Of a DNA stretch of 64,000 bases, positions 43,277 through 53,318 are shown one piece after another. The stretch is taken from positions 62,001 to 126,000 of the forward strand of contig JAEUIE010000008.1 in the NCBI GenBank assembly GCA_016795155.1, written 5' to 3'. The notes beneath the pieces are model-generated. The model saw only the letters and a list, made by a program, of their open reading frames with translations, had not been told where the DNA came from and made no database searches. The DNA is from Planctomycetia bacterium (GTDB lineage Bacteria; Planctomycetota; Planctomycetia; Gemmatales; HRBIN36). Within the stretch, counting starts at the first letter, position 1. Every line of letters starts with the position of its first letter. The position numbers and the translations under genes were made by a program.

Positions 43277-45811
43277 TCAGCTGATCACCACCTCGCGCTG
43301 AAAGATCGATTCTGCACCCTGGGAATCACGCAGAGTTAGAGTAAGGATATAGTTGCCTGGATTCTTGTACTTGTGGGCAATCGCGAAGTAGTCACGCCAG
43401 TTCAGAGTTTTAGTGCGGCTTGTGCCATCGCCAAAATCGAGCGTGGCAGTGTAGCGATCATCGCCTGCATCGCTGAGCCAGCCGCTGGCCATCAGCAGCC
43501 CGGTATTAAACGTGCGGAAGGTTCGCAGCTTGAGTGTTGGTGCTACATTGTTCACGGTGATCGTGAACTCGCGGCTGTTGCCTTGGCCGGTCTGGTCGAT
43601 CCATTCAAAGCGGGCGGTGTAGACGCCATCCTGGCGATAGCGGTGGGTGAAGCTGAAGAGATCGCGGCCTGGGCGATGGACTTCCTGCCTGCTGCCATCG
43701 CCCCAGTTGATGAACAGGCGAAGCCTGTCCTTGGCATCGGGATCCACCAGGCTACCGGTGGCGGTCACGGTGCCGCCTTCGTTGATCTCGGTGGTATTCA
43801 AGGCCAGATCAGGTGCCATCGGCGGGGTGTTGACGTAAGTGAGCACCACATCGTTGCCGGTGCCGCCGTGGTAGTCCATCGAGAGCCGCACGCCGTTGGC
43901 CGTCGTGAAGATGTCCCCCTGACCGATCAGGGCGCCAGTCAACGGATCGACGAAGCCGGGTGTCGCCGAATCGAGGACGATGGCGTCGTTGCCTTCGTTA
44001 TTGATGATCCGGAACTGGTTGCCGGGTGAAGCGCCCGCGCCGACTGAGGCCACCAGGCTGGCGCCTCTGATGAAGACTCTTCTGTCGTCATTCGAGGTGA
44101 AGTTCCCGACATCCAGCTGGTCGTGGCCGGTCCCGGCGACGGGTCCGTTGAGGCGGACGCTGAAGATGTCTCCGCCAGAGAGGATCACGGAGCCGGGCGA
44201 GGTTCCGGTGAGATGCAGAATGCCGGGGCCATTCAGCGTTCCGGGCGCCACGATGCCGCCAAAACAGCTCAGGCCGCCCATGTCGCCCGTGCCCGAAAGC
44301 CTACCGCCCTCGACACGGACTTCGCTGTCCTTTAGACTGCCTTTGAGCAGTAGGGTGCCGGCGTTCACGAATAGAGTTCCGGTGTAGCTGTCAAAGACGT
44401 AGTCTTCCTCACGGGCGGACAGCTCCAGCGTGCCGTTGCCTTCCTTGACGAAGTCGTCATCTCCTCCATCGATCGTCATGTCGATGATCATGTCCGTCGA
44501 CGACGGTCCGTCTGCGACCGTGATGGTGTGTCCTTCAGACGAGAAGAGAGAAACCGTGCCGTCAAGGCGGCTCGGGCCGCTCGCTGTCGACGTGCCAGTG
44601 ATGTCACCTTTAAGATACAACCCTCCCAAAGGCGTGAGGATGTTGTGCAGGTCCGGCACGACGACGGCCGTGCTCACTCTGCCGCCGTTGAGGTGCAGCG
44701 TGCCGACTTCATGAGTGTAGCCGTTCAGCCTGAGTTTTCCGCCGGAGTTCACCGTGATCTCCGGCACGATAAAGCCGAACTGGTTGTAGTCCATCATGGT
44801 GACGGAACTGTTCGCTTGAATGACCAAGTCACCGCTGAAAGCTCGGTTGCGGTCGGATTTCTGGAGGCGGACGTCGCCGGTCGCCGAGGTCGTTCCCAAA
44901 TAGGAGTTGAAGCCCGAGCCGCGCAGCCACAGCTTGTTCTGCGCGATCAGATTCAGTCCGCCGGGTCCGCTGATCGAGCCGTCGATGAAGAGCTCTTCGG
45001 TAGCCGCTTCTTGAGTGATGTCCGCCGTGCCCAGCAGCACGATGTCGCCGTTGAGCTCGACCTGCCGCAGCGCGCGGATTCTGCTGCCGCCTTCCAGGGT
45101 GAGCGGTTCGTCCAGGTCTAATGTTCCGATCAAGGTGGCAGAATGGTCGGCGACCAGCGTGGCTCCGGATTTGACCAACGTACCGGCTGCGGTCGAACCG
45201 AGGCCGTCGTCCTTGGTGACGAAGAGCTGGCCGGCAGACACTTGGGTCAAGCCGACGAAGGTGTTATGGCCGCGGAAGGACAAGTTGCCCGTGCCGGTCT
45301 TGTTCAGACCGTTGCCGCCGCGGATCTCGCCGTCGATGAAGAGTGTGGAGCCAGCACCCACTTGAAAGACCCGTGGCGTGGCGCCAGCGGCGGCGCCGAG
45401 GTCAAGGTCATTTTTGATGATGTTGGACGTACCACTGTTATCGATGACACCGCCGACGCCGAGAAATACGCGGTTGCCTTTGAGGGTATAACCTCCACCT
45501 ACGCTGATCGAGCGGAAGTGGGTGCCGGGGGTGTAGTCGTTGTCCGCCGTCTTGTCGAAGTTGCCTGCAGGGAAGATGAGGTCATCGCCAGCCACCGGAG
45601 CGATATTGCCTACCCAGTTCGAGGCATTCGACCAGTTGTTACTGAGTGCCCCGCCATCCCAGGTGCGGGTTGCGGGTACGCAACGGTCTTCGAGGATTTC
45701 GAGACGGGGACGATATTTCGACTTGTTGAGTTGAGGGATTGCATAACGAGAGAAAGACTTCTTCTGCATGACTAATAGTCGCTTTCGGAAATGATGCCTG
45801 TTTGATGACAT
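43277..45811 (-). CDS. Large secreted LEDR-motif protein with autotransporter-like repeats
   Basis: 844 residues. N-terminal basic leader and RLEILEDRCVP, the planctomycete surface-protein motif. The body starts TWDGGALSNNWSNASNW and continues with strand repeats of the passenger/PATR kind: TGTGNLSFRGHNTF, TLFVNAGTLLLKGSL, EVRVEGGRLSGTGDMGGL. Two PKD-like domains follow (FINWGDGSRQEVHRP, TATLDFGDGTSRTKT). It probably forms a long beta-helix on the cell surface. M15 is an alternative start. A related motif occurs in the broken gene at 26451-28319. Confidence 0.82.
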   Translation of the reverse strand: MSSNRHHFRKRLLVMQKKSFSRYAIPQLNKSKYRPRLEILEDRCVPATRTWDGGALSNNWSNASNWVGNIAPVAGDDLIFPAGNFDKTADNDYTPGTHFRSISVGGGYTLKGNRVFLGVGGVIDNSGTSNIIKNDLDLGAAAGATPRVFQVGAGSTLFIDGEIRGGNGLNKTGTGNLSFRGHNTFVGLTQVSAGQLFVTKDDGLGSTAAGTLVKSGATLVADHSATLIGTLDLDEPLTLEGGSRIRALRQVELNGDIVLLGTADITQEAATEELFIDGSISGPGGLNLIAQNKLWLRGSGFNSYLGTTSATGDVRLQKSDRNRAFSGDLVIQANSSVTMMDYNQFGFIVPEITVNSGGKLRLNGYTHEVGTLHLNGGRVSTAVVVPDLHNILTPLGGLYLKGDITGTSTASGPSRLDGTVSLFSSEGHTITVADGPSSTDMIIDMTIDGGDDDFVKEGNGTLELSAREEDYVFDSYTGTLFVNAGTLLLKGSLKDSEVRVEGGRLSGTGDMGGLSCFGGIVAPGTLNGPGILHLTGTSPGSVILSGGDIFSVRLNGPVAGTGHDQLDVGNFTSNDDRRVFIRGASLVASVGAGASPGNQFRIINNEGNDAIVLDSATPGFVDPLTGALIGQGDIFTTANGVRLSMDYHGGTGNDVVLTYVNTPPMAPDLALNTTEINEGGTVTATGSLVDPDAKDRLRLFINWGDGSRQEVHRPGRDLFSFTHRYRQDGVYTARFEWIDQTGQGNSREFTITVNNVAPTLKLRTFRTFNTGLLMASGWLSDAGDDRYTATLDFGDGTSRTKTLNWRDYFAIAHKYKNPGNYILTLTLRDSQGAESIFQREVVIS

Positions 45812-45913
45812 GGGCGGTGCCCAGAATCAATACTGCTGAACGCAGAGAACATTAACTGAGAAATAATTGAATACGGGGTGATGGGTTAGCTAGTTGGAGG
45901 AAGACTCATCTGC

Positions 45914-45997
45914 AGTTCCGAAGGAGCGACCGGTATTAGCCTTGCCTGGAAGTGCTATGTGAGAGGTTGGATAAGGCTTAAGCTCTGAAAGCGCGCA
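45914..45997 (+). repeat. REP family A, copy 5 (degenerate)
   Basis: TTCCGAAGGAGCGACCGGTATTAGC, TTGCCTGGAAGTGCT and AAGCTCTGAAAGCGCGC keep the order of the family but most palindromes are damaged. Read as a decayed copy. Confidence 0.5.
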
Positions 45998-46059
45998 ATG
46001 CGTTCGGCCGAATATAGCTGCAACTAAATCGACATGAGAACTATTGAAGAACGATTCCG

Positions 46060-46872
46060 TTATGAAGATGTCAGGTACGGTTCGAACCTTTTTATGATAC
46101 TTTCCACTGTTTCAAATAAGTCCAACAGCAACAATCTTACAAGTTCATTGCGAACAAACTCTGGTTCATCAAAGGCGACACGCAAAGTAAATCCAAATTG
46201 GTTCTTGTATTCACGGCCTTTGGGAAATGTTGCGACGACATCACCTTCCTTGAGGATACGACTTCCATTTTTACTCGATGCACTCAGACCAAGATCTAGA
46301 CTGATTGGGTCTTTTTCCTCTTTTGGCAACTGATCTATGGGATATAGCTTCATGGAACTAATCACCACTTTGAGCATTTGAACTGCTCCTACAACCAATT
46401 TTCGATGCTTGTCATAGTTATCAAGGTCGTCAAGAATTGTAAGTTGTTGTATTCCTGAATTTGAATTGTAAGGCTGGATACTTTCAAAGAGGTCCAAGAC
46501 TTCATTGGATAACCCACGTAGTGCATTGCTCTTCGCTGAATCATAACTGTTTTTGATTTTGCAAACGACGAACGAAGTACGGTTATGTGGAATTTGACCA
46601 TTTGATTCAACTAACTGCCAAATCAAATGATCGAGGGCACAACGTAGGTTATGAATCACATCCCCTATTAATACCGGCAGAATTTCTGGAATAGGCGTTT
46701 TGAATTTAACTTTATACTGCATAGCCCCTGTTGCAATGTCCTCTTCAATGACATATGGGTCTTCATTTTCATTCATGAATTTTTCCACAACCACTATTAA
46801 TTCTTCTAAATGAGTTTGAGCACGGTTCAACTTCTGCTTGATGCCAAAAACTCGGTCAACTTTTGTAGGCAT
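46060..46872 (-). CDS. Uncharacterised protein, possibly HEPN-like
   Basis: 270 residues, AT-rich gene. The core IGDVIHNLRCALDHLIWQLV contains an R-x4-H motif (RCALDH), the signature of HEPN ribonucleases, followed by QPYNSNSGIQQLTILDDLDNYDKHRKL, a block I recognise from a widespread family of unnamed bacterial proteins. The N-terminal half is helical (KLNRAQTHLEELIVVVEKFM). No partner nucleotidyltransferase lies next to it. HEPN status is an inference from one motif. Confidence 0.5.
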   Translation of the reverse strand: MPTKVDRVFGIKQKLNRAQTHLEELIVVVEKFMNENEDPYVIEEDIATGAMQYKVKFKTPIPEILPVLIGDVIHNLRCALDHLIWQLVESNGQIPHNRTSFVVCKIKNSYDSAKSNALRGLSNEVLDLFESIQPYNSNSGIQQLTILDDLDNYDKHRKLVVGAVQMLKVVISSMKLYPIDQLPKEEKDPISLDLGLSASSKNGSRILKEGDVVATFPKGREYKNQFGFTLRVAFDEPEFVRNELVRLLLLDLFETVESIIKRFEPYLTSS

Positions 46873-47324
46873 AAGATCACGTGAATTGAAGAATGCAACT
46901 TACGTATTCTAGCAGTTACGGTTGAGTGGCACTGAACTGTGGTACGTCCGCAAATCATTGAGTGTAAATACATCCGTTCGGTGTTATGACTATCTATTCC
47001 CTGCTTTGGTTCAGAAGTTTCGGTCGCTCCTTCGGAGCTTGATGGTTTTTATCACGATCGTCCAGGCCCTCGCGGGCTTGGCTAAGATCGAAGGCTCCTT
47101 GGGAGCCAAGGTGAATACATTCCTCAACTACTACCTAATTGTGGACAAAGCCATTTCCACTGCCATTCTGGCATTACGCGTCTTCGATTCAAACCAATCT
47201 CATACCATAAACCCATATACACCAACATCTTACAATACAGCTAGTTTCCTCCGGCACAATCTTTGCTCACATATTACTCCGTTACATCGTCTGCCCCTTT
47301 TGCATCTTAGGAGGCTATCCCCCC
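46873..47324. other. Gap before groEL1 with REP copy 6
   Basis: 452 nt without a convincing gene. Contains GCTCCTTCGGAGC (47026-47038), CCAGGCCC/GGGCTTGG (47062-47081) and GGCTCCTTGGGAGCC (47093-47107), i.e. REP family A in inverted order. An ORF at 46922-47353 runs through this repeat and is not credible. No CIRCE-like GAGTGCTAA inverted repeat is seen before groEL1. Confidence 0.65.
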
Positions 47325-49031
47325 ATGGGAGCCAAACAACTCTCGTATGCTGATGAAGCACGCCAGAAACTACTTGCCGGCGTGACCAAACTCGCCAAAG
47401 CTGTCAAATGCACCCTCGGGCCACGTGGCCGCAATGCTGTCCTCGATAAAGGGTGGGGCGTTCCCAACGTCACCAAGGACGGCGTCTCGGTCGCGGAAGA
47501 CATCGAACTGAAGTGCCCTTATGAAAACATGGGTGCTCAACTGGTGAAGGAAGCTGCCAGCAAAACATCCGACGTTGCAGGTGATGGCACCACCACTGCA
47601 ACCGTTCTCACCGAAGCCATCTACCGCGAAGGCCTCAAGGGCATTTCCGCTGGTGTCGATCCGATGGCCATCAGCCGGGGCATCATGAAGGCCACCGAGA
47701 AGGCCACGGAAGAACTGAAGAAGCTGGCTGAAAAAATCAACGCCAAGGACAAGAAGGAAATCAAGGAAGTCGCCACCATCTCCGCCAACAACAACACCGA
47801 GATTGGTGACTTCATCGCCCAGGCGATGGATCGCGTAGGCTCCGATGGTGTCATCACCATTGAAGAAGGCAAAGGCTTCACCACTGAAGTCGACTGGGTC
47901 GAAGGCATGCAGTTCGACCGAGGCTACCTGTCGCCTCACTTCGTGACCGATCCGGAAAAGGTCATCTGCGAATACGAGAAGTGCTACATCCTCATTCACG
48001 AAGACAAGATCAGCAATGCCAAGGACCTGGTGCCTCTGCTCGAAACCATCAGCAAGGCAAACCGCCCGTTGATGATCATCGCTGAAGACATTGATGGCGA
48101 TGCACTGGCCACCCTCGTGGTCAACAAACTCCGTGGCATCGTGCAGGTTGTTGCTGTCAAAGCTCCTGGCTATGGCGATCGCCGCAAGGCTATGCTTGAA
48201 GACATTGCTGTCCTCACCGGTGGCAAGGCGATCTTCAAAGACCTTGGCATCAAGCTCGAAGCAGTCAAGCTGACCGACCTTGGTACCGCCAAGAAGGTCC
48301 GCATTGATGCTGAGAACACCACGATCGTGGAAGGCGCCGGCAAGGATGTGAATATCCAAGGCCGTTGCGACCTGATCCGTCGTGAGATTGAAACCACCAC
48401 CAGCGAATACGACCGCGAGAAGCTGCAGGAACGTCTGGCCAAGCTGGCTGGTGGCGTGGCCCAGATCAAGGTGGGCGCTGCAACCGAAACCGAAATGAAG
48501 GAACGCAAGGCTCTGTACGAAGATTCACTCGCTGCCACCCGCGCTGCGATCGAAGAAGGCATTGTTGCTGGTGGCGGTGTCGCTTTGCTGCACGCTGCCA
48601 AGGCATTGGAGAAATTCAAAGTAGATGGCGAAGAACAGCACGGCGTGGACATCCTTCGCAAGGCACTCGAAGTTCCCGCCCGTGCCATTGCTGAAAATGC
48701 AGGCCTCGATGGCGCAGTGGTTGTCAACAACATCCGCAAAGGCAAGGACAAGAACTACGGCTACGATGCCAACGAAGAGAAGTATTGCGATCTTCGCAAG
48801 GCAGGCATTGTAGATCCCGTAAAAGTCACTCGCTCCGCTCTGCAGAACGCAGCCAGCGTGGCAGCACTGCTCCTCACCACCGAAACTCTGATTGCCGACA
48901 AGCCTGAACCCAAGGGTGCAGGTGGCGATCACCACGACCATGACCACCACGGTGGTGGAATGGGTGGCGGCATGCCAGGCATGGGTGGTATGGGCGGCAT
49001 GGGTGGCATGGGCATGCCCGGAATGATGTAA
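47325..49031 (+). CDS. groL: Chaperonin GroEL (first copy, His/Gly/Met tail)
   Basis: 568 residues; ATG preceded by GGAGG. Group I chaperonin subunit. The ATPase motif [12 protein letters not shown] is near residue 85-95; [15 protein letters not shown] and [25 protein letters not shown] are family signatures. The C-terminus is unusual: [14 protein letters not shown] leading into a Met/Gly-rich tail, where typical GroEL has only GGM repeats. The His cluster could bind metal (inference). It precedes groES, the reverse of the common groES-groEL order. Confidence 0.96.
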   Translation: MGAKQLSYADEARQKLLAGVTKLAKAVKCTLGPRGRNAVLDKGWGVPNVTKDGVSVAEDIELKCPYENMGAQLVKEAASKTSDVAGDGTTTATVLTEAIYREGLKGISAGVDPMAISRGIMKATEKATEELKKLAEKINAKDKKEIKEVATISANNNTEIGDFIAQAMDRVGSDGVITIEEGKGFTTEVDWVEGMQFDRGYLSPHFVTDPEKVICEYEKCYILIHEDKISNAKDLVPLLETISKANRPLMIIAEDIDGDALATLVVNKLRGIVQVVAVKAPGYGDRRKAMLEDIAVLTGGKAIFKDLGIKLEAVKLTDLGTAKKVRIDAENTTIVEGAGKDVNIQGRCDLIRREIETTTSEYDREKLQERLAKLAGGVAQIKVGAATETEMKERKALYEDSLAATRAAIEEGIVAGGGVALLHAAKALEKFKVDGEEQHGVDILRKALEVPARAIAENAGLDGAVVVNNIRKGKDKNYGYDANEEKYCDLRKAGIVDPVKVTRSALQNAASVAALLLTTETLIADKPEPKGAGGDHHDHDHHGGGMGGGMPGMGGMGGMGGMGMPGMM

Positions 49032-49036
49032 TCAAA

Positions 49037-49158
49037 AGTCCTGAGTCCTGAGTGCAAAGTCCTGAGTAGAACAGGCAAGGGCATTCGGGGCTTGGGGCGA
49101 AGCTATTGTGCAGTTCTCGATCTGTTCTCAGCACTCAGGACTCAGCACTCAGGACTAA
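49037..49158. repeat. AGTCCTGAGT inverted repeat cluster
   Basis: AGTCCTGAGTCCTGAGTGC and AGTCCTGAGTAGAAC lie at the left, and GTTCTCAGCACTCAGGACT plus CAGCACTCAGGACT at the right: several AGTCCTGAGT units inverted around an 80-nt spacer. The arms can pair. Located between groEL1 and groES. Confidence 0.7.
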
Positions 49159-49198
49159 AGCGAAACCTTGAACACAACACTTGAAGGATAACCCCAAT

Positions 49199-49486
49199 AT
49201 GAAACTCCGACCCCTCGATGACCGCATTGTTGTCAAACCGCTTGATGCAGAAGAGAAGACCGCCGGTGGCATTGTGCTGCCTGATTCAGCCAAGGAAAAG
49301 CCCCAGCGAGGCAAGGTGATCAGTATTGGCCCAGGCAAGCAGTTGGATGATGGCAGCCGGGCTGCGGTAGCTGTCGCTGTCAATGACGAAGTCATTTACG
49401 GCAAGTACGCCGGCAGCGAAGTGAAGATCGACGGCGTTGAATACAAGATCCTCCGCGAGAATGATATTCTCGCGAAGGTGGTTTGA
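49199..49486 (+). CDS. groS: Co-chaperonin GroES
   Basis: 95 residues. [44 protein letters not shown] is the standard GroES start, with the mobile loop at [23 protein letters not shown] closes it. The ATG at 49199 is chosen over one 18 nt upstream because it gives the conserved MKLRPL start. It lies between two groEL genes and is bracketed by hairpins. Confidence 0.96.
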   Translation: MKLRPLDDRIVVKPLDAEEKTAGGIVLPDSAKEKPQRGKVISIGPGKQLDDGSRAAVAVAVNDEVIYGKYAGSEVKIDGVEYKILRENDILAKVV

Positions 49487-49493
49487 CATTTAG

Positions 49494-49516
49494 CCCCCGG
49501 CTCTTCAAGCCGGGGG
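49494..49516. repeat. Family C hairpin after groES
   Basis: CCCCCGGCT-CTTCA-AGCCGGGGG, perfect 9-bp stem, starting 8 nt after the groES stop. No T tract follows. The mirror-image copy is at 49587-49609. Confidence 0.75.
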
Positions 49517-49586
49517 TGGTTCGCTCGATCGCATTGAACCAAACACAACAATCCCAGTATCGGACTGATAATCTTTGCAACACTCG

Positions 49587-49609
49587 CCCCCGGCTTAAAG
49601 AGCCGGGGG
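49587..49609. repeat. Family C hairpin before groEL2
   Basis: CCCCCGGCT-TAAAG-AGCCGGGGG. The outer GCTAAATACC mirrors TTTAGCCC of the other copy, so the pair is inverted around 70 nt. It lies 20 nt before the groEL2 start. Confidence 0.75.
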
Positions 49610-49628
49610 CTAAATACCGGAAACCAAC

Positions 49629-51254
49629 ATGGCTAAACAGTTACTCTTCACCAACGAAGCTCGCCGCAAGCTCCTTGCTGGCGCGGAAAAACTCGCCAAG
49701 GCAGTCGGTGTGACCCTCGGGCCAAGTGGCCGCGTGGTCATCCTCGACAAATCCTTCGGCGGCCCCACCGTTACTAAGGACGGCGTTACCGTCTCCAAGG
49801 AAGTCGATCTGGCTGATCCCTTCGAGAACATGGGTGCTAAGCTCGTCAACGCTGTCGCGACCAAAACCAGCGATATCGCAGGCGATGGCACCACGACTGC
49901 CACCGTGCTCGCTCTCAACATCTACAAGGAAGGCCTCAAGAGCACGACCGCTGGGGCCAACCCCATGTCGCTCAAACGTGGCATCGACCAGGCTGTGGAA
50001 GCTGCCGTCGAAAAAATCCACAAAATGAGCAAGGAATGCACCAAGAAGGATGAGATTGCCCAGGTCGGCACCATCTCCGCCAACAACGATTCCGCTATCG
50101 GCGAAATGCTTGCTGACGCTCTCGAAAAGGTTGGCAAGGATGGCGTCATCCAGGTGGAAGAAGGCAAGACCAGTGAAACGGTGGTTGATTTCGTCGAAGG
50201 CATGCAGTTCGATAAAGGTTATATCAGCCCATACTTCGTGACTGATGCCAGCAGCATGACCGCTGAACTCGAAGACGCTTACATCCTGCTGTACGAAAAG
50301 AAAATCAGCAATGTCCGCGATCTGGTGCCTATGCTCGAAAAGGTAGCCCAGACCGGCAAGCCGCTGCTCATCATTGCTGAAGATGTTGACAGCGAAGCCC
50401 TCGCGATGCTCGTCGTCAATCGTCTGCGAGGCATCCTCAATGTAGCTGCTGTCAAAGCCCCTGGCTTTGGCGACCGCCGCAAGGCCCTCATGCAGGATCT
50501 GGCTACCGTCACCGGTGGCAAGTTCATCAGTGAAGACCTCGGCACCAAGCTCGAGAATGTCACCCTGGCTGACCTTGGAAAAGCCAAGAACATCCGTATC
50601 GAGAAGGAAAACACCACTATCGTTAACGGTGCAGGCAAAAAGGCTGACATCATGAAGCGGATCGAACAGATTCGCACCCAGATGGACGCCAGCGACAGCG
50701 AATACGACAAGGAAAAGTTCGCTGAACGTCTCGCCAAGCTGACTGGTGGCGTGGCCCTCATCAAGATCGGTGCAGCTACCGAAGCAGAGATGAAGGAAAA
50801 GAAAGCTCGCGTGGAAGATGCTCTGCATGCCACCCGTGCTGCCCGCGCTGAAGGAATCCTGCCCGGTGGTGGTGTGGCCCTCTTACGCTGCACCGAAGTG
50901 GTGCAGAAGCTGGCCAAGAAGCTTGAAGGTGATGAGAAGCTCGGTGCAGAGATTGTCTTCCGTGCTTTGTCTGCCCCCATCAAACAGATCGCTGAAAACA
51001 GCGGCGTCGATGGCGCGGTCGTTGCTGACGAAGTTCTCTCGAGCGACAAGGAATCGCACGGCTACAATGCTGCCACCGCCGAGTACGTCGATATGTACAA
51101 GGCTGGTATCGTCGATCCCACCAAGGTAGTCCGCTCCGCCCTGCAGAATGCCTCCAGCATCGCAGGCCTGATGCTGACGACCGAAGTGATGATCACGAAG
51201 ATCGATGACGATGAACCGAAGGGTTTGGCGAAGGCGGAAGGGGTTGTGCGGTAA
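49629..51254 (+). CDS. groL: Chaperonin GroEL (second copy)
   Basis: 541 residues, the typical length. ATPase motif [28 protein letters not shown] and [24 protein letters not shown] as in other GroEL. The end is [17 protein letters not shown] with no Gly/Met tail, unlike the first copy. Clearly divergent from it, so not a recent duplication. Probably forms its own or mixed rings; client range unknown. A strong terminator follows. Confidence 0.96.
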   Translation: MAKQLLFTNEARRKLLAGAEKLAKAVGVTLGPSGRVVILDKSFGGPTVTKDGVTVSKEVDLADPFENMGAKLVNAVATKTSDIAGDGTTTATVLALNIYKEGLKSTTAGANPMSLKRGIDQAVEAAVEKIHKMSKECTKKDEIAQVGTISANNDSAIGEMLADALEKVGKDGVIQVEEGKTSETVVDFVEGMQFDKGYISPYFVTDASSMTAELEDAYILLYEKKISNVRDLVPMLEKVAQTGKPLLIIAEDVDSEALAMLVVNRLRGILNVAAVKAPGFGDRRKALMQDLATVTGGKFISEDLGTKLENVTLADLGKAKNIRIEKENTTIVNGAGKKADIMKRIEQIRTQMDASDSEYDKEKFAERLAKLTGGVALIKIGAATEAEMKEKKARVEDALHATRAARAEGILPGGGVALLRCTEVVQKLAKKLEGDEKLGAEIVFRALSAPIKQIAENSGVDGAVVADEVLSSDKESHGYNAATAEYVDMYKAGIVDPTKVVRSALQNASSIAGLMLTTEVMITKIDDDEPKGLAKAEGVVR

Positions 51255-51263
51255 GGCCTTCTC

Positions 51264-51291
51264 CGGGGGCTTACGCCCCCGGCTCTTTTTG
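51264..51291 (+). terminator. Rho-independent terminator after groEL2
   Basis: CCGGGGGC-TTAC-GCCCCCGG (8-bp stem, 51264-51283) followed by CTCTTTTT. It begins 10 nt past the stop. The sequence resembles the family C hairpins near groES. Confidence 0.88.
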
Positions 51292-51292
51292 A

Positions 51293-52252
51293 TCAACGAG
51301 CAAGCACCGTGGATGAGAGTTCACGGTGCTTTTTGAATTTGTATCCACCCATGTGATGGTCTACACGCCAAAGTTTAAACCATGCCGTCAAACCGAACGC
51401 AAGCACCCAAAGCAAAACCACCAGAGTCAACATGGGGAACTCAGACCATGCAGAAGCCACTAAAGTGATTGTCATGTTGTAAGAGGCATGTAATAGTACC
51501 GCAAGCAGGATGCTTCCGCCTGTTCCTAACATCAAGACGGTGTACACCACAGATAGTGGAATCAATAAAAGCAAGTACTCAAACACATTGGTCACAGCTA
51601 CCTGCAATCCCTCGCTAAGGGGCGATGTCAGAATTATTTTCCATATCGGCGATCCAGTATGCCAAACTGCCCACATGAAACCAACTAACAGGCTTGCCTG
51701 TAGAGGACTGCAACCTTGCTTGAAGAGTCCAGGCAAGGCAAACCCTCGCCAACCAAGCTCTTCCGAAATGCCGCCGTTGGTGATCGCCAGGATTACGAGC
51801 ACAAGTCCAGTGGCCAGGGTGCTCCCCTGCATGAAGTACACCAGATTGGAGATAAGGCCCATGGATGGTTGAAAGAGACTTGTTCGCGTTACAAATCGCT
51901 GATCCCAACCCTGCAGCAGAGTCAGGTCAACTGTATGACCAAAGAGTACCGCATCGATCAACAAACTGCTGAGCACCAGGACAGGCGTCACTCCTAAAGC
52001 GAACAGGTACCATCCTGGATTGACCCGTCCATTGCACAGTTTTCGCAGCATCTCTCTTACACGAGCTGGAAAGCCTGTGAGTCCCGCAACAACCAAGGCC
52101 ATGAGGGATGGCCCAAATTCCCCAAGCCAGACTACCTCAGCTGGCACATGATCAATCAATCCGGCCTGGGCTGCTGCATAGGGTATCCAGCAGGCCCAGG
52201 AAAACAGCATGGTCATCATAAAAAAGGACAGGATGGGGTACTTTTTAATCAT
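51293..52252 (-). CDS. CPBP-family intramembrane metalloprotease
   Basis: 319 residues with about eight hydrophobic segments. The glutamate pair motif EELGWRGFALP (E-E-x3-R), later WAVWHTG and HASYN supply the expected zinc or catalytic residues of the CPBP/Abi (CAAX-protease-like) family. It could cleave peptides or act in bacteriocin immunity; target unknown. Its start overlaps the end of the upstream regulator by 8 nt, so they are one operon. Confidence 0.88.
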   Translation of the reverse strand: MIKKYPILSFFMMTMLFSWACWIPYAAAQAGLIDHVPAEVVWLGEFGPSLMALVVAGLTGFPARVREMLRKLCNGRVNPGWYLFALGVTPVLVLSSLLIDAVLFGHTVDLTLLQGWDQRFVTRTSLFQPSMGLISNLVYFMQGSTLATGLVLVILAITNGGISEELGWRGFALPGLFKQGCSPLQASLLVGFMWAVWHTGSPIWKIILTSPLSEGLQVAVTNVFEYLLLLIPLSVVYTVLMLGTGGSILLAVLLHASYNMTITLVASAWSEFPMLTLVVLLWVLAFGLTAWFKLWRVDHHMGGYKFKKHRELSSTVLAR

Positions 52253-52718
52253 GGTGTTTCCTCTCCTGGATGGGACTAAATAAAGAAATGATCTCCCGCA
52301 TCTTGAGTTGAGTCAGTTCCTCGAGCTTGATGAACTTGAGAATCGTATTTCTGTGATCCAGATCTGCCCGACTAACACTACCTAACGATTCGCGAAGTAG
52401 TTCGGTAAACTCGATGCTGTCCTCAATCTTCCGCTCAATACCCTGTTTCCACTTTTTCATGGAGACGCGGAAATAGCGTTTTCGATCGCCCGTTTTGTAG
52501 AAGTACTCGACGTAGCCATGTTGCTCCATGATTCTCAGCACCATGCTCACGGCCCCTTTGCTGAGTCGGAGATCAGTGACAATTTCTTCGAACGTCCTGC
52601 ACGGCGGGTGAGCAGTAATCAGGTAGCCAAAGATTTTCCCAAAGGCTGCGGAGTACCCTAAACGTTTCAACAATCCTGCGTACTGCCCGATTTGTCGATG
52701 ATTGATGATGGTTTTCAT
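52245..52718 (-). CDS. GbsR/MarR-like transcriptional regulator
   Basis: 157 residues. Winged-helix pattern: CRTFEEIVTDLRLSKGAVSMVLRIMEQHGYVEYFYKTGDRKRYFRV, with the start SAAFGKIFGYLI typical of GbsR-type regulators. The last third is helical, for dimerisation. It overlaps the CPBP gene by 8 nt and probably controls it. Confidence 0.85.
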   Translation of the reverse strand: MKTIINHRQIGQYAGLLKRLGYSAAFGKIFGYLITAHPPCRTFEEIVTDLRLSKGAVSMVLRIMEQHGYVEYFYKTGDRKRYFRVSMKKWKQGIERKIEDSIEFTELLRESLGSVSRADLDHRNTILKFIKLEELTQLKMREIISLFSPIQERKHHD

Positions 52719-52938
52719 GATGAAAGAATAGCATAAAGTTTACTTAGTTCAATAATAAATAAACTAAATAAACAAAGTCGATTACTTCATGTGTTTAGCG
52801 ATTTCCACCGAATGCCTGCAATCGCCTGGTGGGTCTCGCTTTATTTGGCAAGAGCACGAGTACTTTGGTAGTTTGGCGATCGACCCACCCTGCCGAACTT
52901 ACCGGCGGACTGAGGTCGTGCCGCTCCTGGTTAACCCC

Positions 52939-53064
52939 ATGCCCACCGCCTACCTCATCGCTGGCCCCAATGGTGCGGGGAAGACTACCTTCGCACGGGA
53001 CTACTTGCCTAATGAAGTGGGCTGTTTCGAGTTCATCAACAACGATCTTATTGCGTTGTCTTAG
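52939..53064 (+). pseudogene. Zeta-toxin/ATPase fragment cut off by REP repeat
   Basis: 41 residues: [19 protein letters not shown] with a Walker A motif, then [16 protein letters not shown] and a stop. This is the start of a zeta-toxin-like P-loop kinase (normally near 200 residues, continuing ...DLIAxGLSPF). The frame stops where the REP palindrome TAGTCCCGGAGGGAC begins. No remainder was found beyond the RAYT block. Confidence 0.75.
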
Positions 53065-53255
53065 TCCCGGAGGGACGTTGGTAAGTAGCCAGGTGCGTAA
53101 GCCCCTGGAAAGCGTTGAGAGATATGGCGAGCCCCGGAGGGGCGATGGAGATGAGAGCACGTCACACCGCCCTTCCGGGGCTCTATTATTACACCATTCA
53201 ATTCCATGGGCTTGCGCCCCTGGCTACTGGCCGCCGCCCCTCCGGGGCTAAAAAC
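53061..53255. repeat. REP family B, left block
   Basis: Two convergent units. Forward: GTCCCGGAGGGAC, GTAGCCAGGTGCGTAAGCC, CCTGG, then GAGCCCCGGAGGGGCGATGG (53061-53150). Inverted: CCGCCCTTCCGGGGCTCT, GGGCTTGCGCCCCTGGCTAC, then CGCCCCTCCGGGGCTAAA (53166-53254). They precede the RAYT gene. Confidence 0.85.
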
Positions 53256-53318
53256 ACGTAACAAACGCTCATTTATAGGCTAAGATTCATCGCAAGTGAT
53301 TATTCAAGGAGCATGCCC

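Noticed and set aside
47120-47324. CIRCE operator before groEL1
   Set aside because: No TTAGCACTC/GAGTGCTAA inverted repeat can be found in this stretch.
46922-47353. 143-codon open frame before groEL1
   Set aside because: It runs through REP copy 6 and into groEL1, has no domain, and its composition is not protein-like.
47370-48359. Long antisense frame inside groEL1 (and a similar one at 49641-50828)
   Set aside because: Frames opposite GC-biased groEL codons are commonly open; the sense strand carries the known protein.
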